Assembly (NCBI GenBank): GCA_010909165.1
Contig: MU008165.1
Location: forward strand, 1,736,001 to 1,800,000
DNA from: Anthoceros angustus
Taxonomy: Eukaryota; Streptophyta; Anthocerotopsida; Anthocerotales; Anthocerotaceae
DNA: 64,000 nucleotides
Direction: 5' to 3'
The notes under the pieces were generated by a model. The model searched no databases, was not told the DNA's origin, and saw nothing but the letters and a program-made list of their open reading frames with translations. How positions within the stretch are numbered: the stretch's first letter is position 1; each line of letters begins with the position of its first letter. The translations under genes and the position numbers were made by a program. Positions 1-11,347 of this stretch are shown here, piece after piece.

Positions 1-66
1 CACCAAACAATGCCAAACAATGTCTGCTCCAATCCTAACTTGCAACCCTAATTCATGGTGTCCAGG

Positions 67-636
67 CTAGCCATTTCCCTCATCCTTCACCATAGCTTGA
101 CTGCTGTCAGCTGCTGTCTTAGCTTTCCCAAAATCAATGCCTTGAAACTTGAGCCTGGAATCGATGTACCGTGTGCCGAAAGCAGAGCCAAAGCCCCATC
201 CTAGACCGAATCCAACCCCGCAGCCTCCACCTGCAAGGAGTTGCCGACCCAAATACGCAGGTCATCACCACACACACCAACCATCCCCTAACCACAGCAC
301 CAACACCCCGAACGATCTGCTAGATTACCTACACCAAGGCCCAATGTCTGCACAGAAGCTCCTGCAAACGATCCGATCACACACTATATCAGAACAGGGC
401 AACAACATCACACAAGAGATTCAGGCCAGATCAAAATGCAGAAGCAGCCATCTCTCTACCTCCGAATCCCCAGCCAACTCCAAATCCGCAGCCAACTCCA
501 AAACCTGTCAAAACAGAGAGTAGAAGCGACATCGGAGATGCACATGAAGCACCCACCGGTAGGCAGGGACACAGTTCAACAGATACGCTACAGTACCGAG
601 GCCGACACCACGACCATTGAAGAATCCGATCACCAT
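67..636 (-). CDS. TGD5: TGD5-like small glycine-rich protein (ER-to-plastid lipid transfer)
   Basis: Four exons on the minus strand, 636-597, 504-460, 361-329 and 230-67, all with GT/AG borders and agreeing phases, give a 93-residue protein. It starts [14 protein letters not shown], runs through repeated glycine-rich blocks ([15 protein letters not shown], then [15 protein letters not shown]) and ends with a polar tail after FQGIDFGK. Length and block order match Arabidopsis TRIGALACTOSYLDIACYLGLYCEROL 5 as I remember it, a chloroplast-envelope protein needed for ER-to-plastid lipid import together with TGD1-4. An in-frame ATG at 708 would add 24 residues; I chose 636 because the homologue begins there. 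The two middle exons are only 45 and 33 nt. The gene is divergent from DCP1, about 1.1 kb away. Identity is by recognition, not alignment. Confidence 0.85.
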
Positions 637-1776
637 GGCGAGCAGGTCGAGAAGATGGAGGGCTGTCGGGAATGAGGAGGCGATGTGACTCAAGATGTTA
701 GAATCCACGGTCCTAAAGTTTTACGGGCTAACTTACCGCTTACATACGTTGCATAACTGTTAGTTGTTGTCGTCGGTTAACAGGTGCTAACCCGTTACCA
801 AGTTGCTAAATTAGCTAGCTAATAAGTTAGCAAGTTAGGTGTGAAAGCTCCAAGAGACGAGATGGTGGACGATATTTGTGACGAAGCTGTCGATATTTGT
901 TGTTACGGACAGCAGCGTGTGACAGAGACAAGCACAGGCCCAGGGAGGGGCCCGGCCAATCCCGACTGAACTCGGGTTAAAAAAGGACGTGGTTGAGTTA
1001 ACGCAGCCCGTGTGCGTGGTGTTTGAGCCCGAGATCACGTCCCAGCATTGCGACAAGGCGACGTCTCCACGACACACACTTTCTTTCTCCTTCTATTACA
1101 CGAAGTTTGTGGCCTGTGTGGGCTCTTGAGCCCATCGCCAGTTCGGCCGTAGCTGCCGGAGAAGGGCATTCTGTGGGCTGCATCACGCAGCATCTAGTAG
1201 CGGGGCGCCTGGAGCAAGCTGTGAGAATCCGAAATTGGTGCCTTCCAGTCGCCTGAGCCTGAGCCTGAGCCGGAGGTAAAACTTGTACAGTACGTACGTC
1301 TGGATGTGCGTTTGGTTTGTGGGTCCCGTCATTCCGACATCGCCCCCCGTCTGCTGTGGAGATCCCGGCTCCCTCCCTGTTTGGCGCAAAGCTGGGCAAC
1401 AGTGGGCATGGCATGAAGCTGGGTGTACCATATCTATCACGTCCTGGCGTTAATCGCGAAAAGGGGCGGGAGTGATGGCCTCCTTCTCTCTGTTTCCTCT
1501 CTCCCCATTTCATGCGCGTCGCCCTGCTGCGGAGCGCCGGCTGTAAGGCGTCTTGCTGTCGTGGGTGGTTGCGGACTGTGGGAGTACGTGGTGGATTTTG
1601 TGCGGCTGGCTTGCCGAGCTTCGTGTTGGTTTGTGTGGATTTTGCTTCTTGTTGGGTGTCGGATTTGGTGGGAATTGGGGCTGGTTTGGTGTAGGGTTTG
1701 ATAATCCTTCTTGTGGCAGCGCGTAGCCGCGGCCTGCTCCTAGGCCTGCGCAGGGCGGAGGCGTCTACGGAGGAGG
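637..1776. other. Intergenic region between divergent TGD5 and DCP1
   Basis: No convincing coding exon. The interval should hold both promoters. A short run of CCTGAG repeats lies near 1253-1273. A telo-box-like TAGGGTTT sits at 1692-1699 on the DCP1 sense strand, 77 bp before its ATG. The ORFs here are low-complexity and overlap one another on both strands. Confidence 0.6.
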
Positions 1777-3920
1777 ATGGCAGCGGTGGGGAAACCGTTG
1801 CCGGTGCTGGATCAGCAGAGCACTAAGGAGCTCAATCTCACCGTACTGCAGCGGATGGACCGGCACGTCGAGGATATTCTCACCACCGCTGGCCATGTCA
1901 CCTTCTACGAGTTCAGTGTCGAGCTCAGCCAATGGGTACGTCACGCTACTCGTGTTGGTTCCCCGATTGCCGTGGTATGCCTTTTGGTCCATTCTTGCAG
2001 ATCGGGGTGTGGGGTTGGACCAATTCTGCTGACATTGCACAAGACCTAGATGAGCAGTGGTGATTTCACCCATGCGGTGTGCCTGCACATTACTTGCTTA
2101 GATCCAATTCTAGCAATCTATAGGGATTTGCTGTTTTTCTTACTGGTAGTAAGAAAAACAGGAAATCCCTGTAGATTGCTAGGATTTCTACTTTGACATG
2201 CCACAGAAAGCACAATGTTGGCGTGACGACGTAGGCTGCTAGCTGCTTCTGTCTATAGTAATATTCCTTGTTTTCAATCATGCCGATTGCAGAGCCGCAA
2301 GGACGTGGAGGGCTCCCTATTTGTTGTTAAGCGGTAAGAAGCTTTTCCTGCCATTATTGCCACAGTATTTTTTTCCCGACCATCTTGTTATGTCAAAGAT
2401 GCTCAGGTACCCATTTGTTTAATGGGGGTCCCTGACAAGTTTGAGTCTATCGCAGGCGCACACAACCGCGGTTTCAGTTCATTGTCATGAATCGAAGAAG
2501 TACAGGTACTTATGACAGGGTCTATGTCTTTTGCACTTGTTGGCTTTCCAGGCAGTTGGAATTTGATCATTCATGTTGTTTATCTTCGCTGTGACAGACA
2601 ATCTGGTGGAAGGGTTGCTTGGAGATTTTGAGTATGAAGTTCAAGTTCCATACCTACTGTATAGGAATGCAGCCCAGGAGGTTAATGGCATCTGGTTTTA
2701 CAGCCCAAGAGAGTGCGAAGAGGTTGCAAAGCTTTTCTCGAGGTTCTTTTCCCACTCATTGCAAGGATGATACTCTCTCTGCTTCTGTGACGTTTGCTTA
2801 TTTTATCGTTTGCAGATGAGTGCATGGTTTGATCTTATGGTGCCTTTTTTTCAGGATTCTGAACGCTTTCTCCAAGCACCCTCCCAAACCAAAGCTTTTC
2901 ACTCCAAGGTTTTCTTCTGCTGCCTGAGACCTAGCCTTTTCATGCAGATTTCTAATTTTCTGTTACAGGCTCTCACTAATAACGTAGGCCCATCACAGCT
3001 CCGAGTTTCAGGAACTGGAAGCAGTTCCTACTGCTGCTATCGTAGAGGGTCCCTTGGAGCCTGCGGCAGCTGCTACAGCAGCCACAACCGAGGAGGTTAC
3101 AGAGGAACCGCTTGAACGATTTTTCAGTGTACGTGAATTTTGTGCCTTTTGTGTACAAACTTTGCGTGTGGCTTGCAATACACACCTGCCTATTCACGAA
3201 GTTGGTGTTTATGCAGAGTGCTGTACACCTTAGTCCGCCAGAGCACTCTACTCCAGTAGCCCCTCAGCCTTCTAATACGACAACCCAGGCCCATGCTTCT
3301 TCTGCTCCACTCGTTCCAATTCCTGTCCTGTGCCCTCCGCTATCTGCTGCTGCCTTACCACCCACACTTATGCCTCCTCCCTTGTCGCTCGAGACCTCAG
3401 ACATAGGCAATGTTGTGCGGACAACACTCATAAAACCTTCTTTCTTTGTATCTAGTCCACTGTCTGCTGCTCCTGTTCAGAGTACTCTTTCCGCTCCTCC
3501 CCCTCATTTGCAGCCATCGCATGGTGCACCACTTCTTCAGCCTTTCCCTCCTCCAGCTCCTCCACCTTCCCTGGCCCCTGCTACTTCAAGTTTGCACGGC
3601 CCGGCTGTTACAAGGAGTGGAGTACGTGACGCCTTACTCCGCCTGCTGCAGGTAGGAGACAGTGCTCCTTCTCTCTCTTGAGTCTGTCTAAAGGTTCTTT
3701 TTCTTTTTCTGGCAAGGATCTTCTTTTTGTTTTCTTTCTGGATCTCGTCACATTGGGAGATGTTTTGTCGCCAAAAAAACGCAATGGAGATGTTCAAAGA
3801 ACAGTGCAATAAACGGGTAACCTGCTTTTAAATTAGTGGTAAACGACTCTGCTTTGACTGCAGAATGATCAGTTCATCGACATGGTGTACAAAGAGATCG
3901 CCAATGCACATACCAACTGA
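1777..3920 (+). CDS. DCP1: mRNA-decapping enzyme subunit DCP1
   Basis: Eight exons join in frame: 1777-1935, 2293-2333, 2456-2505, 2598-2742, 2855-2908, 2999-3128, 3217-3651 and 3864-3920, giving 356 residues. Exons 1-5 encode the EVH1-type DCP1 domain (LNLTVLQRMD, HVTFYEFSVELSQW, SRKDVEGSLFVVKR, RFQFIVMNRR, LLGDFEYEVQ, YLLYRNAAQEVNGIWFY). Then comes the plant linker with ELEAVPT and GPLEP, a Ser/Pro/Ala-rich stretch with KPSFF and LLQPFPPP, and a C-terminal trimerisation-like helix (VRDALLRLLQ, then QFIDMVYKEIANAH). DCP1 activates the decapping enzyme DCP2 in cytoplasmic P-bodies. Intron 1 carries a strong foldback, listed separately. The reading frame is intact and length is close to Arabidopsis DCP1. 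Confidence 0.95.
2107..2185. repeat. Foldback inverted repeat in DCP1 intron 1
   Basis: Arms of about 36 nt (2107-2142 and 2150-2185) are reverse complements with about three mismatches, separated by a 7-nt loop. The left arm ends CTGTTTTTCTTA and the right begins TAAGAAAAACAG. In the DCP1 pre-mRNA this would form a long hairpin. Likely a small MITE-like foldback; a small-RNA hairpin is possible. Confidence 0.8.
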
Positions 3921-5137
3921 GTTTGGACCGTTCAGACAGCTGCTGGCACACTGTATGAACTTTTTCGACGAGGGTGCTGATTGCTGGCATCCTACGCATG
4001 TCCCATGATCAGTTTTGCTGGACTGGGAAAGGCAGTGGACTGTGTACAACAGGTTAGTACCTACAGTTTTGTCCATACTTGGTTGTTATACATAGAGTAG
4101 GCATTGGATCAGGGCTTCTCTCTGCTCCTATGCGTCAGGCGCATTATAGGATATGAGACGAGGACTGTAGAATTTTTGCAAGCTGCAATGACTTGCATTT
4201 GTACAGGAAGGACATTTCAGCAAATTTCCCTCAGCAAATGGTGTCTGTTGCAAGTATAAGGAGTTGCTGGGGAGAGATAGATCAAAATGTTGGAGAATTA
4301 GGCGGATGCCTGAATTTTTCCTCTTCAAGGTGCAGGATTCTCTACCCTGTTACCGGGGGAAGTACATACAGTATTGGTGTTCACGGTAGACGTTTGTTTC
4401 ACTCCTATGTGAATTAAATCTAAGAGCAGACGCCCGTCAGGTGCTGCTGTGCACGGTTGAATGAACTGAGAGCAAGGTTCAGCTGAGCAACTTGTCTTGA
4501 CGGACAATATTGCCTCTCTGTGTAATTCAAAGTGCCTGACGACAGCTCTGAAAGGAGAATGTCAGATGTAAAGGAAATATGGCATACAGCATGTGGGAGA
4601 GAGAAGACACGGAATAATTTGAACGACCTTCCTTTACGGATTTTGAAAGAAAGTTGGTCACCTGTTAGCTGTACAGTAACTGTTCGTGCACTATTGAAAA
4701 TTTGAAACGAGGTCTTTTCAACCGAAACCGCCCTTCTAAGAAAACATGCAAATTTGCACTCCCATTGGCTACAATCTGCAAGCAGCAGCACAGTTTTGAA
4801 AGCCGAGGGGAAATCTGGCCTCGCAATGTTTGCCTTGTTATGTATCAAACGAAACCCACCTACTACTTGCGTCTGGTGTTTTCCTCCAAATCGAGAGCAG
4901 CACATATCCTGATCCTGAGGGTGACCATACAAGAGTGTTGTTGCGGCAGCAGGATGACTGGATGACTCGTCAGTGGCTATTAAGAGCTAACTCCTGATAG
5001 CACATCAAAGAGAGGCAAAACAAGCAGGAAGGGCACTTAACATTAAAGTGCCCTTCTCCCATCTCTACTCCAGACCAGAATAAAATTAGGTTGACCATGC
5101 CATCTCTCTGACATTGTTGAAGTAGGAGGCAGCAAGA
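3921..5137. other. Intergenic region between convergent DCP1 and CDKB
   Basis: It holds the 3' ends of both genes. Short ORFs occur on both strands with no family similarity and no consistent splice structure. I see nothing else in it. Confidence 0.5.
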
Positions 5138-6067
5138 TCACATGGCCTTGAAACTGTCAAACCTCGGCTTGTCCAGGTCCTTGAAGTAGGGATGCTGCAG
5201 TGCAGCCTTGGCCGAAATCCTCTTGGCAGGGTCGTACTGCAGCATTTTGGAGAGCAGGTCGAGCCCTTCCACATCCAGATTAGGAAAGGACGTCTGCAGA
5301 TTAGTGGGCCGCCACTGCGGAAACTCGTGCCAGTCACGGAACTTGGTCACCCCCGGCCATATCTCCTCACTGGGCGTGCCCAGCATCCGGAATATGTGCA
5401 GCAGCTGCTGCAGCTCCGAGTCCCCTGGAAACAGCGGATGCCTGCACAGCAGCTCTGCGAAGATGCAGCCCACAGACCAGATATCAACAGGAGTGGAGTA
5501 GTGCGTGGCCCCAAGCAGCACCTCGGGGGCCCTGTACCACAGCGTCACAATCTCGTGCGTGTAGCTCTTGAGCGGTACAGTGAAGGCCCTCCCCAGCCCC
5601 AGGTCCGCGATCTTCAGATGCCCCTTCTCCTTGTCCACCAGCAAGTTCTGCGGCTTCAGGTCCCTGTGCATCACCCCGTGGCTGTGGCAGTGCGCCAGCC
5701 CCGTGCACAGCTGATACATGAAGCTCTTGAGCGTGGCCGGCGGCAGGCCCTTCTGCGCAGCTCCCCTCCCGTGCAGATCAATGTACTTCTTCAGGTCCGT
5801 ATCCATGTACTCGAACACCAGATACAGCACCGGCTTCCCGTTCTTGTCCACATGCTCCACGCACAGCAGCCTCACAATGTAGATGCTGTGCGACAGCATC
5901 TGCAGCAGCGACACCTCGCGGAGAGCCGTGGACGGCACTCCCTCCTCCTCCATGTCCAGCCTCGTCTTCTTCAGCGCCACCAGCTGCCCAGTCCTCTTGT
6001 CCCGGGCCTTGTAGACCTTCCCGTACGTCCCCTCCCCGACCTTCTCCAGCTTCTCGTAATTCTCCAT
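5138..6067 (-). CDS. CDKB1: B-type cyclin-dependent kinase (CDKB1-like), intronless
   Basis: A single 309-residue open frame starts [16 protein letters not shown]. Kinase landmarks are GEGTYG 11-16, Lys33 in VALKK, cyclin-binding helix PSTALRE 45-51, HRDLKPQN with Asp136, [18 protein letters not shown] with the T-loop Thr170, [10 protein letters not shown], and [27 protein letters not shown] is the CDKB signature. CDKB acts with cyclins at G2/M and its transcript is cell-cycle regulated. The motif is PSTALRE, whereas the angiosperm CDKB1 forms I know read PPTALRE. No intron is present, which is unusual for a land-plant CDKB and raises the possibility of a retrocopy, although the frame is undamaged. 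An upstream in-frame start at 6133 would add 22 residues; 6067 matches the family. Confidence 0.95.
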   Translation of the reverse strand: MENYEKLEKVGEGTYGKVYKARDKRTGQLVALKKTRLDMEEEGVPSTALREVSLLQMLSHSIYIVRLLCVEHVDKNGKPVLYLVFEYMDTDLKKYIDLHGRGAAQKGLPPATLKSFMYQLCTGLAHCHSHGVMHRDLKPQNLLVDKEKGHLKIADLGLGRAFTVPLKSYTHEIVTLWYRAPEVLLGATHYSTPVDIWSVGCIFAELLCRHPLFPGDSELQQLLHIFRMLGTPSEEIWPGVTKFRDWHEFPQWRPTNLQTSFPNLDVEGLDLLSKMLQYDPAKRISAKAALQHPYFKDLDKPRFDSFKAM

Positions 6068-7617
6068 CTCTCCCTCGGCTCCCCTCACCCCCTCCTGTTC
6101 AAATTCCGGCAAGCCAAGCCCCCGCAGCAGCAATCACAGCGCCACACCCGCAGCACGCTAGCGGCATCGATAAGCCCAGCCACTCGCTCCCTCACACACC
6201 AAACCACAAAAAAAAACCCGACCCACAAAGAATCCCTGCCCTATCTCCACCTCTCCCCCTCTCCGGATCAAGAATGCCAGCAAACGGAGCCGATCCCAAG
6301 CCCCAGGCTCTGCTGCTTCCAAGCAGCAGCAGCAGATCAGAGCACCGACAAAGCGGAATGAAATGCACAGGCCGCCGAACAGACCAAGATGCAGAAGAAG
6401 GAGGAGAAGAAGAAGAGCAAACAGAGCAGTGGAGCGCAGAATGCGACAAGCAGATCAGGCAATGGCACTTGGGCCACGGAATGCCTTCATCTTGTTGCGG
6501 CAAAATGTGAAAATGGCGGAGAGAGGGAAAGAAAGCAAGCCTTGTGTTCAGTGTCAGATTTTGAACTGGGATGGGGAACCTCCCGGCCGTGCGACCTTTC
6601 GTCCGTTGAGGCAACGGTAATTTTGGGAACGGCCGCCCAACGGTACTGCGCGGGAGGCGGACGTGCCAGTTCACGGACCGGTCGCGTGGAGGGCCGTTGG
6701 GTGGACGGGAACCCGAGGGGACTTACGGTCGGAGCTCGCGACCGCGTCCTGGGAGGGGGATTATGGACAGAACCGTCCATGCGGTGGACGGTTCCGGAGC
6801 GACGGGGGCATGGATCCGTTGGCTCGGCTTATCTCCTGCTCGCAGTTGCTAGGGGCAAGGGCGCCCGGTCTCGGATTTTGCGGTGTCGTTGCCCAATCCG
6901 TGGGCTGGGAACATGTCCATGGACCCCGTGCTGTTGCGGCGGTGAAGTGTATGTGAGCAATTGGTAGATCGTGGGGAGGAATTGAGGTTTCTCTCAGATC
7001 TGGGTGCATTTTCCGGTTGGATGAATTCACGATCGGTGTGGCTGTTCTGGATCCTTCTCCGAGTGCTTGTAGCTGCTGCAATTGCTCGGAATTGGGGGAT
7101 TGTGGAGAGGAGCTGAGGATTCCGCGATCCGGATGCATTTAGTGTTGGATGAATTCGGGATCTGTGTTCGGTTCTGGTGCCTTTTCCAACGCAATTGTGT
7201 CGTGGATTGGACTGGGTTAGGCGGTTGGATCTTTTTCTGCTTTGCATTTCTGGTGTAATTGTGATTCGATTGTGGAAGGCAGCGATGAAGAAATTGATGG
7301 AAGGATTGTTTGGCAGGGGATCGGAGGGAGGGAGGGAGATGATGGATGCTGCTACCTCGTTGGACAAGTGACGCTGTGGTTTGGAGTTAGATTTGTGCGG
7401 TGACAGGTGAGATTGGCTGCCTTTGGACCTGTAGATGTCGTGCTTGTCTGTTCAGCATGCCAGGTTGCGATTGATGCTTTGCTTTCCTAATGCAGGCGTA
7501 ATTCATGCCATCTGTTAGTCTTGACGTTTTTCTGCACATCCGCGATGGAGTTGGCTTTGCATGGGAGTACATAGGTTGAAAGATTTTCGAGCTCCTGGTG
7601 CCTTTTGCTTTGAAGGC
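6068..7617. other. Divergent promoter region CDKB / unknown gene
   Basis: This GC-rich interval holds both 5' regions. No coding exon is convincing; overlapping ORFs on both strands look like compositional artefacts. The AACGG cluster is the main feature. Confidence 0.5.
6603..6698. promoter_or_regulatory. Cluster of five AACGG (MSA-core) sites
   Basis: AACGG occurs at 6613-6617, 6628-6632 and 6639-6643 on the plus strand and as CCGTT at 6603-6607 and 6694-6698. Several sit in wider contexts near the mitosis-specific activator consensus (CCCAACGG, CCTCAACGG read on the proper strand). MSA elements bind three-repeat MYB factors and drive G2/M transcription of plant CDKB and cyclin B genes. 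The cluster lies about 540-630 bp upstream of the CDKB start and about 0.9-1.0 kb upstream of the divergent gene at 7618. Function is inferred from motif density and neighbour identity. Confidence 0.6.
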
Positions 7618-9600
7618 ATGGCTGCTGCTGGAGGAGCTTTCTTCTCCTGTCCTACGGCTTCCCTGCAGAAACAGGAAATGAATCAAGTTTGGTTCGGCAG
7701 GGGTAATGGTTGGGAAGGTTGTGTCCCCTCTGGTGCTGTCCCCGGACTGCGTCTAGAGAGAAAGGCAACGAACAGCTTGTTAGGTTGTAGAAGAACAGCA
7801 TTAGCAGGTGAGACGAGCTCAAGACTTTTCTCAGCAGGGCAAAGGGTTAGCAGCTGGTCGGGCCTGGAGGGAAACGCTGTTCGAAGAGAGACATGCATGA
7901 GGCTGCCAGAACAGAGACATGTAGGGAAACAAACTGTGGCAACAAGGGCATTCCCCTCAGAAACTAGCACGTCAGTCCCCCGGGCGGCCCGGGGAATGGA
8001 GAATTTGCTGGGAGGATGCTCAGGGAAGGAAAAACAAAGAAGGAGGATCGTTGATCCGATGAGCTTCTTTGGGAAGCCTTCTGTAGAACATAGAGGGAAC
8101 TATCTTACGAATTGCAGCAGGCTAGGTGCCTACAACAGATCTGGACTCAGCATGGTTGCAGGCAAAGACTCTTTGCGGCCAATTCTTCCAAGTGCACAAA
8201 TTGGAAGATACTCACAGGACAGTAGGAATGCCCGCAGGTGGCTCCGAAAGTGTTCCCAGGGTTCCAGGGCTTCGCAGCCATATAACTCCTCTAATGAGGC
8301 ATGCTCTTCAGCCCAGTCAACGAGGAGCAAGGGGTCGCAGAATTTGGCGAAGAGCAGGGCCTGGACTGCATGGAAGCAGGCCCTGTCTTCCCACCCAGTT
8401 GAGGTGGGGTTTGCAGAAAATGCTAGTGCAAAAGTTGATCAGGATTCCTGTAGTTTTACATGGCATTGTGTTCCTCCTGAAATCACAAAGAAATGCGTTT
8501 CGTCAAAGATTTTGTACCAACAACAGCAGACGAGACAAGCAGGAGTAAGCTTTCCATCGCGTGTTCTTGCCCCTTTATGTCTACAAAAGTTTGCTAGAAA
8601 GCACTAACGATATCGCTGTTGCAGGCGAAAGGTGGACTTCAAGAGACGGTTAACTCTGCCACCAAATCAGAGTACCCCCCAGCAAGCAATCAGGAGAATA
8701 GTAGGGTTTCCCAGCGAGACCTTGCGGTTGGAGCAATTTCTCGAGCATTGTCTCCCAAACTCCAGCCCAGCAAGAATGGACAAGGGGAACTAGCTCTGAG
8801 AATGGCGGAATTCGTCGCAGCTATAAGGGATAGCGCTCAGACTAACGAGATCAAGAATTGTGAAAGCAAGGCCCTCGGATGCCTCTCAGCCATGGCGGAT
8901 GCGGTTAATGTCGCGCAGATGGACTTCGACATGTCGCAGCTATGGATGGACGTAACAGAACTGCAGTTGAAGGAGGCGCCCACAGAGGCTGATGTTCTGC
9001 AACTGCTGGTGAGCAACACCTATCCCCCTCCTGCTGTTTAGTTTTGCGCGTATCTTTGAGTGATGCTTCTCTGTCAGCATATTAGCTGAGAAGCCACGAC
9101 AAGACACTCAAACATGCTCAGTGAAGAAACTAATTTGTGTCAAAATTTTGTTCCACACTGAAACACAGAGGTTCTTAGAAGAATTGGGGGAACAGCTTCA
9201 TGACCAAGGTCGTTCTGACTTCATGGCACATGTCTCAGGGAAGATTCTTCCAAATTCCACTTGCTCGAGTCGCCCTTCCAACAACCCTGTGTTGAATGGC
9301 AAAGAGAGAAGATTGGATGACATGCTGAAGGCAGCATCACAACTGGAGAGAACAGTTTCTGGAATGCCTAACTGTGAAGATATACAGAAAATGACATCAA
9401 AACGGATCTACTCCCTGGAGGACCTGCTAAGACGGGAAGAGAATGCGAAAGCAGCTATCAAGCAGTATCGGGATGCGCTAGCCAAAGGAGAGGTGGCTTG
9501 GTTCAAAAACCTTCAGAAGATGAACTCGCGGTTAGAATCTGTTGCGAGCGTAGTTCTTCCTCTCGAAGACAAACTCCGTACCCCGAGTGCAACTACGTGA
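7618..9600 (+). CDS. Unrecognised 580-residue, probably coiled-coil protein
   Basis: Three exons in phase 0, 7618-8544, 8625-9008 and 9169-9600, give 580 residues. I chose the ATG at 7618 because its context GGCATGGCTGCT is strong; an in-frame ATG at 7561 would add 19. Residues 1 to about 310 are basic, Ser/Gly/Arg-rich and probably disordered. The rest is helical in character: MAEFVAAIRDSAQTNEIKN, ALGCLSAMADAVNVAQMDF, LWMDVTELQLKEA, RFLEELGEQLHDQGRSDFM, RIYSLEDLLRREENAKAAI and WFKNLQKMNSRLESVASVV. Long amphipathic helices with a disordered basic N-terminus suggest a structural or microtubule/kinetochore-type protein, but I do not recognise the family. It is divergent from CDKB with G2/M-type motifs between them. 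Confidence 0.75.
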
Positions 9601-10010
9601 CCTAAAGTCTGGTTTGTTCTGTGCGTGGAACAGCTTTTCTACGTTCACATGTATGTAGCTGTCTGGTACTGTATACAACAGAATTGTTGCTCGGGAGTCG
9701 GGACTTGTTGCGGGGACCGTGACTGTACATATAGACGTGATAGCTAGCTTATTTCCCTGAATGTACATACAATAGAGCCAAGAATGGCTATAGCCGTGAC
9801 ACGGCAAGTTTAACAATGTAAGCATGCCGCAACTGATTGTACTCTACAGGGTTCTACCTCGGTGTGCAGGCCAAAATGAATACCAGCGGACGTGCACACC
9901 AGGCAAGCTAAACTGTCTCATCACTGTCGTTAAGTGCACAAATAGCAAAGTGTGCATTCAAGCGCTGCCTGACGGTAGTTTGTCCAAAACCATAGCTCGC
10001 CTTCAACCAT
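9601..10010. other. 3' intergenic region
   Basis: Lies between the convergent unknown gene and the Yip1-family gene. No coding signal seen. Confidence 0.5.
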
Positions 10011-11347
10011 TCAAGCTGAGGCATGACTGATTGATATGGTGAAAAATTTCAGCTTAAGAACAAGTGCTAGTACTAGCTGGACAGTAGCAGATCCAGCCAC
10101 AATCAAAAACCACTTGTCACTGGCAGTCTTGATGAAAGATCGAAGGTTCAGAGCCAGAAACAGAGAAGAAGTAAGCCCTGCGACTGCGACAACTCCCCAT
10201 CTGAAATAGTCCTGGGGTACGATGGATAGGAACTGCACATCAACACAAGTGGTTATAAGGTATGTACAAGCTGCTTGAAAGACTGTGTCCCAATGAAGAG
10301 GGCAAACATACCAGAGTTGGAATGAAAATGAAGAGTGAATAGCCATATAAGCACCACAGCTGAATAAGGCTGGATGCCACACCCAAATATCTCAGCAAAA
10401 AGTGAAGAGCCACGGGAACCACTCCAACATATCCGTAATAAAGAGCTGCTGACTCACTGACACTTTTGATATTATACTGCCAATGAGTGGAGCCATCAGG
10501 CCCAGTCTTGGTAGCCAGATAGGCTGCAAGATTTCCCAGAGCAGCTGTGACAAATATGAGAGTGGTACATATCCAGAAAGGTCCATACCTGAGGCAAATG
10601 CACAATAACGAGCACGAATGAAGATGTCAGAGGTAAAGACCAAGTGAGAAAGATCAGCGCTGAAGGCGAAAGAAAGCCGAGGCATGAGTTGCAAGCTCAC
10701 ATATCAGGATTTGGGCTGGTCTTCTCCACAAAGTCCCCTCGGAAAGGAACTACAGAGTCACGAATTCTTGCCAAAACATCTACAGTATCAACGTTGAAGT
10801 ATGGCCTGTAGGACACAGGACTAAACCAACCCTGCCAGCTAGAATCCTGTTGAGAGGCTGAGGCCTGCTGACCTGGGCCGGGTTTGGAGAAGGTATCTGC
10901 ACACAAGCAGATGGTCAGCATGAATTCTGCACTCACGGCAGCTGTGTCTTCTACAAGGAAAACGACAGTGTTTGCATACCATCTGCATCGGACGGCGGCT
11001 TCACTGAACCCGTAACCTTGCCTCTGCTTTCACTTGGAGGGAATGTTTGCAAATTTGATTCTGCACATGCAGCAACTTGCATGAGATCACATACTTGTAG
11101 AAGTAGGAATCACAAGGACAGTGATAGATGTCACCAGGTGTGACCCTACAAACCTTGGAATTGCAGGACAACGTGGTCTGGCCCCCCGGCTCCCTATATG
11201 GATCACATTGAACACGGTAAGCCGCAGAGGGACGCTGTCAAATTAAAGCGTTAAGACAGACCTACAACCATGCCGGAGTTTCTTCAATAAAGAGACCTCA
11301 CGCACCGTAGGAGGCGCGGATCCAAGACTGGTGTAGCCGGTTGACAT
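10011..11347 (-). CDS. Yip1-domain (YIPF-type) Golgi/TGN membrane protein
   Basis: Minus-strand exons 11060-10980, 10896-10701, 10588-10312 and 10232-10011 join cleanly. They encode SNLQTFPPSE, then YRPYFNVDTVDVLARIRDSV, NPDMYGPFWICTTLIF and at least five hydrophobic segments (ALGNLAAYLATK, ALYYGYVGVVPVALHFLL, WCLYGYSLFIFIPT, WGVVAVAGLTSSLFLAL, WFLIVAGSATVQLVLALVL). The cytosolic N-terminus followed by five membrane spans and the YFNVDT and NPD-YGPFWI motifs are typical of the YIPF1/2-like branch, which acts in Rab-dependent Golgi and trans-Golgi trafficking. The first exon probably begins at 11347 with MSTGYTSLGSAPPT and ends near 11306, but its phase does not join exon 10980-11060 directly. 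A 19-nt microexon at 11216-11234 would fix this; that part is uncertain. Confidence 0.85.

Noticed and set aside
5192-6361. 389-codon plus-strand ORF opposite CDKB
   Set aside because: It is exactly antisense to the CDKB coding region and its GC-rich third positions, has low-complexity Gln/Arg/Leu content and no family motif.
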